Source of the DNA: Sphingomonadaceae bacterium
Lineage (GTDB): Bacteria > Pseudomonadota > Alphaproteobacteria > Sphingomonadales > Sphingomonadaceae
Direction of reading: 5' to 3'
DNA length: 9,128 nucleotides
Assembly (NCBI GenBank): GCA_013821585.1
Contig: JACDGO010000057.1
Coordinates: 1-9,128 of the forward strand
Below the pieces are notes generated by a model, which ran no database searches, had not been told where the DNA came from, and saw only the letters and a program-made list of their open reading frames with translations. A program made the translations under genes and the position numbers. Shown here in pieces: positions 1-7,270 of the stretch; the first letter of the stretch is position 1, and each line of letters opens with the position of its first letter.

Positions 1-584
1 ACCCCGCCCTTCCCCACCGCGTCGCGCCCCGCCTCGAACTGCGGCTTGATCAACGCCATAACCCGCGCCTGCGGCTTGGCGAAGGTCAGCGGACGCTCAA
101 GCACCTTGGCGAGCCCGATAAAGCTCGCGTCGCAGACGATTAGATCGACCGGCTCGCAGATGTGCGTGGGCGTCAGAATACGCGCGCTGGTTTGTTCATG
201 CACGATGACACGGCTGTCCTGCCGCAATTTCCACGCGAGCTGGTTCGTCCCCGAATCGACTGCATAGACCTTCGCGGCGCCGCGGCTAAGCAGGACGTCG
301 GTGAACCCGCCGGTCGAACTCCCGACATCGATCGCCACCGCACCCGCCACATCCCAGCTGAAATGATCGAGTCCGTGCGCAAGCTTCATCCCGCCGCGCG
401 ACACCCAAGGATGATCGCGGCCCTTCACCGTCAGCGCCGCGTCCATCGCGACCCCCTGCCCCGCCTTCTCGACGCGCCGGTCGCCGAGGAAGACGTTGCC
501 AGACAAGATCAAAGCCTGCGCCCGTGCGCGAGACTCGGCGAGGCCGAGGTCGACCAATCGTTGATCGGCGCGAGACTTGGTCAC
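1..584 (-). CDS. tlyA: TlyA family rRNA (cytidine-2'-O)-methyltransferase, 3' end cut by window
   Basis: TlyA-type enzymes 2'-O-methylate cytidines in 16S/23S rRNA using SAM. The frame is open from a GTG at 584 to the window edge, giving 194 residues; family members are about 245-270, so the last 50-70 are missing. An in-frame TAG lies 6 bases upstream of the GTG, which fixes the start, although no clear Shine-Dalgarno is seen. Residues 1-60 form an S4 RNA-binding domain (begins TKSRADQRLVDLGLAESRAR). The FtsJ-like Rossmann fold follows, with the SAM loop IDVGSSTGGFTD near residues 88-99. Three residues of the K-D-K-E tetrad are visible: K67 (SRGGMKL), D152 (VCDASF) and K180 (ALIKPQFE). Each sits two positions before the M. 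tuberculosis TlyA equivalents (69, 154, 182); the final E would lie beyond the window. The 109 bases separating it from the upstream regulator gene hold no clear promoter. The older 'hemolysin A' label is a misnomer. Family assignment is firm. Confidence 0.93.
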   Translation of the reverse strand, partial: MTKSRADQRLVDLGLAESRARAQALILSGNVFLGDRRVEKAGQGVAMDAALTVKGRDHPWVSRGGMKLAHGLDHFSWDVAGAVAIDVGSSTGGFTDVLLSRGAAKVYAVDSGTNQLAWKLRQDSRVIVHEQTSARILTPTHICEPVDLIVCDASFIGLAKVLERPLTFAKPQARVMALIKPQFEAGRDAVGKGG

Positions 585-693
585 GGCGCGCTAAGCCCAT
601 GCTCCCTCGCCGACCCCCGCGCTGTTTGTGATACGTCGAGAAGCGGAGTCGCGAGAGCTACGGACATTCGCGCGGGGTTAGGCGTTCGCGCGC

Positions 694-1152
694 CTAGCCG
701 CAATCGGCGCAGGTGCCGCGCACCTCGATCACCGGGCGCTGCGGCGTAAAGCCCGTGCCCTTCGCCGCCGAACGCACCTTTCCGGCGATGGCGTCGTCGT
801 CGATATGGGTCGTCTGCCCGCAACTGTCGCAGATCATGAAGATGCAGTCGTGGATGCAATCGGGGTGCGCGTTGGCGACATAGGCGTTCGCGCTTTCGAC
901 CTTGCGCGCGAGATTCGCGGTCACGAACAGGTCGAGGATGCGATAGACGCTGTTCGCGGCGACGCGCCGCCCTTCCGCCTGCGAAACCGCCTCGGCGATG
1001 TCATAGGCCGACGCCGGCTTGTCGAAGCCCGCGAGCGAAGCGAAGATCGCCGCGCGCATCGCCGTCCACTGCTCGCCTGACGCTTCGAGCGCGGCCTGCG
1101 CCGCCTCGACGAGCGGTGCGCCGTGGTGGAGAGTGTGGGCGTGAGCGGCCAT
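694..1152 (-). CDS. zur: Fur-family metal regulator, Zur-like
   Basis: A 152-residue DNA-binding repressor of the Fur superfamily; Zur members sense zinc and repress uptake genes. Residues 20-85 form the winged helix, with recognition helix AANSVYRILDLF (66-77). The dimerisation domain follows. The structural zinc site is intact: C108-x2-C111 and C148-x2-C151, the last pair lying at the extreme C-terminus. Wording around KVESANAYV and FMICDSCG is closer to Zur than to Fur, PerR or Irr. The regulatory site is unusual (see findings). The chosen ATG starts MAAHAHTLHH; the frame runs on upstream to 1677, but that part overlaps merC on the same strand in another frame and does not look like protein. 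It starts 38 bases after the merC stop, so the two are probably cotranscribed, without an obvious ribosome site between them. Family is sure; Zur rather than another Fur subtype is likely. Confidence 0.88.
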   Translation of the reverse strand: MAAHAHTLHHGAPLVEAAQAALEASGEQWTAMRAAIFASLAGFDKPASAYDIAEAVSQAEGRRVAANSVYRILDLFVTANLARKVESANAYVANAHPDCIHDCIFMICDSCGQTTHIDDDAIAGKVRSAAKGTGFTPQRPVIEVRGTCADCG

Positions 1153-1190
1153 GCATGGAATGTAGGCGCGGCGGACGCGCGGGTAAAGGA

Positions 1191-1571
1191 TCAGGCCAGC
1201 GCCATCCGGTTGAGGAAGTGGCCGAGCGCGAGCAGGCCGACGCCGAGCATCGTCGCGGTCGTCTCGCCGCCGCCGTGCGGCAAGGTCAGAGCGCCCGCCA
1301 TCATACCGAGGCCGAGCCCGCCGACAGACGGCGGCAGGAAGCGCCCATGCTGGACGATGCCCGCGCCGAGCGCCACCGCGCCGAGGACGATCGCCAGCGC
1401 AAGGCCCGTCTCGTGGATCAACGGGCTGCCGAGTAGTGCGCTCGCCGAGGACAGGACGCCGACGAGCAAGGCGGTCGCGAGGCAATGGGCGAGGCACAGC
1501 CCCGACAGCGTGACCGCGATGCGATCGACGAAGCCGCCTGCCGCGATTCGGTCGAGAGCGCGCGATTCCAT
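1191..1571 (-). CDS. MerC-domain small inner-membrane protein
   Basis: A 126-residue, very hydrophobic protein with about four membrane helices (roughly residues 16-45, 53-77, 82-98, 105-122). The first helix carries C26-LAH-C30, the CxxxC pair placed as in MerC mercury transporters. Histidines lie at or near helix ends (H53, H75, H99, H118). MerC of mer operons brings Hg(II) across the inner membrane, but chromosomal MerC-domain proteins outside mer operons have no settled substrate, and no merR, merA or merT is seen here. Its partner is the Zur-like gene 38 bases downstream and a candidate Zur operator lies upstream of its ATG, so a role in zinc or another divalent metal is the better guess. 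An in-frame TAA 6 bases before the ATG region supports this start; there is no strong Shine-Dalgarno. Domain recognition is good; the transported metal is inference. Confidence 0.82.
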   Translation of the reverse strand: MESRALDRIAAGGFVDRIAVTLSGLCLAHCLATALLVGVLSSASALLGSPLIHETGLALAIVLGAVALGAGIVQHGRFLPPSVGGLGLGMMAGALTLPHGGGETTATMLGVGLLALGHFLNRMALA

Positions 1572-1594
1572 GGCGGCAATTTAGCGCAAAGCGG

Positions 1595-1612
1595 AGCAGG
1601 TTACAACATATC
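1595..1612 (-). promoter_or_regulatory. Candidate Zur operator upstream of merC-zur
   Basis: The plus strand reads AGCAGGTTACAACATATC. The right half AACATATC fits a Zur-type palindrome (GATATGTT-AT-AACATATC, recalled from alpha/gammaproteobacterial Zur boxes) perfectly; the left half matches in 4 of 8 places. It lies 24-41 bases upstream of the merC ATG, where binding would block a promoter. Asymmetric Zur boxes occur, but the consensus was recalled and not computed, so this is a candidate only. Confidence 0.45.
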
Positions 1613-1665
1613 ATTGCGGGCGGCGGAAAAAGACCCATCCCGCGAGACGCGCCGCTCACTCCGGC

Positions 1666-1693
1666 CTTGTGTTGCAAATCGGCAACATCATAT
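1666..1693 (+). promoter_or_regulatory. Candidate sigma-32 (RpoH) heat-shock promoter of clpB
   Basis: CTTGTGT (1666-1672) matches the -35 class CTTGAAA in its key CTTG. After 13 bases, CATCATAT (1686-1693) matches the -10 class CCCCATNT. clpB is a standard RpoH target, which supports the reading. Transcription would start near 1699-1702, at or next to the clpB ATG. The rest of the 130-base gap between merC and clpB shows no other good promoter and no CIRCE element. Confidence 0.55.
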
Positions 1694-1701
1694 TACGTGG
1701 C

Positions 1702-4277
<2,576 letters not shown>

Positions 4278-4281
<4 letters not shown>

Positions 4282-5255
4282 GCGGCATGGCGCGTCATCG
4301 ATTGGAAGATCGCCGGAAAGCGTCTGGCGGCAATCTCCAGCCACGCTCGCCCGCGCCGCAATTCGTCCAGATGCGCGACCCGCGCCTGAGCCAGGACATC
4401 GGCGCGCAACGCCGTGCTGTAGCCATGTTCGGGCGCCTTGGAATAGCGCTTCATGATCGGTCCGGCGACAATGGTGGCGGCCGCCGATTCTTCGACATCA
4501 TGCCCGAGATGTTGCGCTGCCTTCGCGAACTCCGACCCTGGCGCTGCGAGGAAAGCATCGAAATCGATCCACAGTACGTCTTCACCGTCGGCGAGTTCGA
4601 GGCTCGTCATTTCGCAGGCCCAGGCCATTGCCGCGCGTTCACCGAGGCTGAGTTCCCGCAACTGCCAAGGCTCTTCACCCAAGCGCCGATGCAGCCGGAT
4701 CAGCCGCGACCCGCCGAGCGCCGCAAGCTCTTGGCGTGATGCGTCGCCGCCGAGGATGGTCTGCATATAGGCATCGGGACCGACGCTCATGTGGATGGAT
4801 CTACGGCCCGCGCGCCGGACCGGCACGGCGAGATCGCTGGCAAAGCTCGTTGCTTTGATCAGCGCGCGCTGTTCTGCCCTGAATGTACGAGACAACCAGC
4901 CTAAAGCGCTCGCCAAGCGTACGTCGAATGCCTCGCGCTTCCAAGGGCATTCGGGTCGGTCAAGCAGCCCATGGATTTCCGCGAGCGTGCGCAGCATCAG
5001 CGGCTCGCGCACCGAAAAGACCGTCGGCAGCTCGCCGAGAAGGCGCGATAGCAGGGTCGAGCCGACATGGCCGATATGGAAGATGAACTGCGCCTCGTCG
5101 GCCATCCCGGCGGAGAGCGTGGCCAGATCCGCCCAGTCGACCCACTCGGACGGTCGCCCGGGCGTCATCACGCGCTGATCGAGAAAGCTCGCGTCGCGAT
5201 AGTCGGCCTCGCTCAGCATCGCGAGCAGGACGCGATCCTGCGCGACGTCGGCCAT
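4278..5255 (-). CDS. Sulfotransferase-like P-loop protein
   Basis: A 325-residue protein from the first ATG. Its clearest motif is [17 protein letters not shown] (residues 57-73), resembling the 5'-phosphosulfate-binding loop of PAPS-dependent sulfotransferases (GxxxSGTTLL type). A basic stretch and IKATSF (133-138) follow, with [13 protein letters not shown] (228-240) later, as in the 'sulfotransferase family' of alphaproteobacteria. It has no signal peptide or membrane segment, so it is probably cytoplasmic. Sulfotransferases of this fold move sulfate to sugars, small molecules or tyrosines; the acceptor here is not visible. It is the last gene of a minus-strand run with a beta-hydroxylase and two small exported proteins. 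The start is doubtful: the frame stays protein-like for 21 codons upstream, to a CTG at 5318 that has a ribosome site, whereas the ATG at 5255 has none. It could be another P-loop transferase or kinase; the class is moderately sure. Confidence 0.72.
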
Positions 5256-5315
5256 TTGCGGAAGAAGCGCGGCGCTGGCGCCGAAGCGTTCGGCAATGGC
5301 CCGATCGATCGACGG

Positions 5316-5331
5316 CAGTTCCTTAACCCTC
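5316..5331 (-). promoter_or_regulatory. Ribosome site pointing to a CTG start for the sulfotransferase-like gene
   Basis: On the minus strand GAGGG (5331-5327) is followed, 8 bases later, by CTG (5318-5316) in frame with the sulfotransferase-like gene. No in-frame ATG, GTG or TTG occurs between the upstream TGA and the ATG at 5255. The site overlaps the end of the preceding small gene, whose TAA (5325-5323) lies between the GAGGG and the CTG, as expected for tight translational coupling. Confidence 0.4.
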
Positions 5332-5562
5332 GGGGCCGACGGTGCGCTGGCCGTCCTGAATCATCCGGCGCGCCTCGACATTGCCGTTGGCGCGGATTTT
5401 TTCCCACTCGCGCTGAGTGTGGCAAATCTTCCTCGTCTGGGCGAGCGAGCCGATCACTTCTTCTCGAACGCATCGCACTTGGTCAAGCGGATCGACCGGC
5501 GTCGCAACTCCAACCCCCGCACCCTGGGCCGCCACCGCGAGCAATAACGCCAATGCAATCAT
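5323..5562 (-). CDS. Small exported two-cysteine protein, copy 2
   Basis: A 79-residue protein with a very strong ribosome site (AGGGAGGG, 4 bases before the ATG). Residues 1 to about 20 form an uncharged hydrophobic signal-peptide-like segment (MIALALLLAVAAQGAGVGVA). The mature part carries DPLDQVRCVR, GSL, RKICHT and REW, with C31 and C47 separated by 15 residues, which would suit a disulfide in the periplasm or outside. It is a paralogue of the neighbouring gene upstream: 20 of 30 positions are identical across the DPLD-to-REW core, and the tails are unrelated. It has no tyrosine. The pattern 'C...GS...C.T..EW' is familiar from small hypothetical proteins of sphingomonads, but no function is known to me. 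It sits 22 bases after copy 1 and just before the sulfotransferase-like gene, so it is surely in the same transcript. The call as a real gene is good; the role is unknown. Confidence 0.8.
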   Translation of the reverse strand: MIALALLLAVAAQGAGVGVATPVDPLDQVRCVREEVIGSLAQTRKICHTQREWEKIRANGNVEARRMIQDGQRTVGPEG

Positions 5563-5584
5563 CGTACCCTCCCTCGTCGCAGGT

Positions 5585-5809
5585 TCAGCCGCCGCCGCGT
5601 GCCGATGCGGCATCCATCGCCCGCTGCGTTTCGCGCTGCGTATCGCTTTGAAGCGCCAGCCACTCGCGCTCGGTATGGCAGGTTTTCCGAACGCGCGACA
5701 ACGAGCCCGTCTCATAGTCGCGTACGCACCGCACGCGGTCGAGCGGGTCGGCGGGTGTAACGACAGGTGCGGAGGCGGCAGCGGTCGCGAAAACGAGAAC
5801 AGCAAGCAT
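5585..5809 (-). CDS. Small exported two-cysteine protein, copy 1
   Basis: A 74-residue protein starting at an ATG with AAGGA 9 bases upstream. Residues 1-14 (MLAVLVFATAAASA) look like a short signal peptide with an AxA cleavage site, though the n-region lacks the usual lysine or arginine. The mature part has DPLDRVRCVR, then D31-Y32-E33, GSL, RKTCHT and REW; C28 and C44 are 15 residues apart. The C-terminal tail is charged and probably helical, ending in GGG. The only tyrosine, Y32, lies between two acidic residues, a setting typical of tyrosine sulfation sites; the paralogue has glutamate there. It is 75 bases downstream of the beta-hydroxylase gene and 22 bases upstream of copy 2. No function is known. 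It may be a structural or envelope-stress protein, or a substrate of the enzymes encoded on either side; the latter is speculation from gene order. Confidence 0.8.
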   Translation of the reverse strand: MLAVLVFATAAASAPVVTPADPLDRVRCVRDYETGSLSRVRKTCHTEREWLALQSDTQRETQRAMDAASARGGG

Positions 5810-5884
5810 ATATCGATTTCCTTGGAATCAGTCGCTTATGAGGCACCGAAGCATATTTCGCCGAGATTCTCCACCGGAAATCTT

Positions 5885-7087
5885 TCAGCCGGCATCGTCG
5901 TGCAACGCGGGACGAAAGCCGCTTGTGTCGGACGCCGCGAAGAAATCACAGAGCAACTCGCGCTCCGTCCCGGTCAAATGCGGATTCCAGACGTCGAAGA
6001 TCAGGACGGCGCGGAGTTCGTCGCTGTCGTTCCACGCCTCGTGCTCGATCGTATCATCGAACGCGAACGCCTCGCCGACGCGCCACGCGCGCGTTTCGCC
6101 GCCGACGCGAAAACCGCAGCCCTGCGGCACGATTAAGGGCAGATGGACGATCGCGCGCGTGTTGGTGACGCCCGTATGCGGCGGAATGCGCGTGCGGGGC
6201 TTGAGCACCGAAAAGAACGCGGACGGCGCGCGGCCGGGGATCGTCGCCTGCGGCAGGGCTTCGATCGCGGCTGCGGTTTTGGGGCAGGCCGCGCACGCCG
6301 CGTCGTTTCGCGCACCGTAACGCCACAGATAGAGCGCGCTCCAGTCGGTCGAGCCGCTGAGCGGCGACCATTTGTTCGCGGGCGTGCCCGGCGCCTGTAC
6401 GACATAGGGGCCGAAAGCGTCGGTTCCGCGCGCGTACAGCGTCGCAAATTCGGCGGCGATCGCCTCGGTGCGCGCCTCGAGCGCGGCGAACCATGGAAAG
6501 TATTCGCGATCGAAAAACTCGTCTGCGGGAAGAAACGGAAAGAACGTTCCGTGACATTCGTTGGTATAGATTTTGCGTCTACCGAAAGAAAGATCGACGC
6601 AGGCGTCGAACCGCCGGAGCATGGACGGGTCGGCGCGCGCGCGCGGTTCGGCCAATGCGCCATCGACTACCGCCGCTCTATCCGCGTTGGTGCGCGCGAC
6701 GAAATCGCCGGCGTGAGTGACGAGATGGGCAAAATCGGCGTTACCGCTGTCGAGCCCGGGCGCGAGCGCGAGCACGTTGCTCCAGCGCAGCGCGGCGTCG
6801 GCGTCTTCGCCCAATCGTTCGTGCAGCTCGGCCATACGCACGAGCGCCATGAAATCGCGCTGATCGATTTCGAGCGCGCGCGTCAGGCTCGCCCGCTCGC
6901 CCTCGCCGTCGCCGAGCAACCGCCGCGCCTTGGCGAGATTCATCCACAGCGCGGACGCTTCCGGGTCCGCTGCCGCAGCGCGCGCGAAGAGGCCAGCGGC
7001 GCGCGCGGTGTCGTTCGCAGTCAGCGCGGCAACGCCCTCGGCGTTCAACGTGCGCGGATCGTCGAGGGCAGCCGGTTGCACAGACAT
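5885..7087 (-). CDS. TPR protein with aspartyl/asparaginyl beta-hydroxylase domain
   Basis: A 400-residue protein. Residues about 15-115 are helical TPR-like repeats (NAEGVAALTANDTARAAGLF; LWMNLAKARRLLGD; ALVRMAELHERLGE), a protein-binding platform. Residues about 225-370 form the AspH-type 2-oxoglutarate/Fe(II) dioxygenase fold (Asp_Arg_Hydrox). Candidate iron ligands are H304 (PPHTG) and H349 (IEHEAWN). R311 (NTRAIVHLPL) is conserved and R359 is placed to bind 2-oxoglutarate. This matches the two-histidine iron site known for AspH, which lacks the usual acidic ligand. Such enzymes hydroxylate the beta-carbon of Asp/Asn in proteins or peptides. There is no signal peptide, so it acts in the cytoplasm. 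A CAAC pair (265-268) is of unknown role. The ATG at 7087 has AGGGGGA 12 bases upstream; an upstream in-frame extension to 7210 merely reads through the palindromic repeat and is rejected. The domain is firm; the substrate is unknown. Confidence 0.9.
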   Translation of the reverse strand: MSVQPAALDDPRTLNAEGVAALTANDTARAAGLFARAAAADPEASALWMNLAKARRLLGDGEGERASLTRALEIDQRDFMALVRMAELHERLGEDADAALRWSNVLALAPGLDSGNADFAHLVTHAGDFVARTNADRAAVVDGALAEPRARADPSMLRRFDACVDLSFGRRKIYTNECHGTFFPFLPADEFFDREYFPWFAALEARTEAIAAEFATLYARGTDAFGPYVVQAPGTPANKWSPLSGSTDWSALYLWRYGARNDAACAACPKTAAAIEALPQATIPGRAPSAFFSVLKPRTRIPPHTGVTNTRAIVHLPLIVPQGCGFRVGGETRAWRVGEAFAFDDTIEHEAWNDSDELRAVLIFDVWNPHLTGTERELLCDFFAASDTSGFRPALHDDAG

Positions 7088-7119
7088 CGCGAAAGTTTGT
7101 CCCCCTGAACCAAGTCGCT

Positions 7120-7183
7120 CCCCCGCGAAGGCGGGGGTCAAGGATTGTAGCCTTTCGATTCTGGACCCCCGCCTTCGCGGGGG
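7120..7183. repeat. REP-like inverted repeat pair (BIME-like)
   Basis: Two exact 20-base arms in opposite orientation: 7120-7139 (CCCCCGCGAAGGCGGGGGTC) and 7164-7183, its perfect reverse complement, separated by 24 bases. Each arm is itself nearly palindromic and can form its own hairpin. The core CCCCGCGAAGGCGGGG is a sequence I know as a scattered intergenic repeat in sphingomonads. It lies between the receptor terminator and the beta-hydroxylase ATG, so it probably falls in or next to the 5' leader of the latter. Confidence 0.8.
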
Positions 7184-7221
7184 AACGATCCGATCTCCGG
7201 ATATTGCCACGCGACGCGCGC

Positions 7222-7250
7222 AAAAAAAAGGCGGGCCGAAGCCCGCCTTT
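7222..7250 (-). terminator. Rho-independent terminator of the TonB-dependent receptor
   Basis: Read on the minus strand, AAAGGCGGGC-TTCG-GCCCGCC is followed by eight T. The stem has 7 G:C pairs (extended by A:T pairs) capped with the very stable C(UUCG)G tetraloop. It lies 21 bases after the receptor stop codon. It should end the receptor transcript before the beta-hydroxylase gene. Confidence 0.92.
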
Positions 7251-7270
7251 CCTTGAGCTGGTCCGTTCGA

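Noticed and set aside
679..696. Hairpin TAGGCG-6-CGCCTA at the end of the Zur-like gene as a terminator
   Set aside because: The stem is only 6 pairs, includes the stop codon, and has no T-tract after it on the minus strand.
162..749. Plus-strand open frame of 195 codons opposite tlyA and the intergenic gap
   Set aside because: It is a mirror of tlyA, with no domain and spanning the end of the regulator gene; tlyA motifs on the minus strand are unambiguous.
1153..1677. In-frame upstream extension of the Zur-like gene to 327 residues
   Set aside because: It overlaps merC on the same strand in another frame and reads as arginine-rich nonsense; the Fur-family start fits the ATG at 1152.
1669..1701. 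GTG at 1669 as the clpB start
   Set aside because: It would add [11 protein letters not shown], which is not family sequence and overlaps the predicted promoter.
7144..7149. TACAAT on the minus strand as a -10 box for the beta-hydroxylase gene
   Set aside because: The hexamer 17 bases upstream is GCGGGG, nothing like a -35 box, and the site lies in the loop between the two repeat arms; too weak to call.
7120..7183. Repeat pair as a CRISPR or transposon end
   Set aside because: Only two arms, in inverted orientation, with no spacer array and no transposase gene or target duplication visible.
7088..7210. Upstream extension of the beta-hydroxylase to 441 residues
   Set aside because: The added residues are a translation of the REP-like palindrome; a ribosome site precedes the ATG at 7087.
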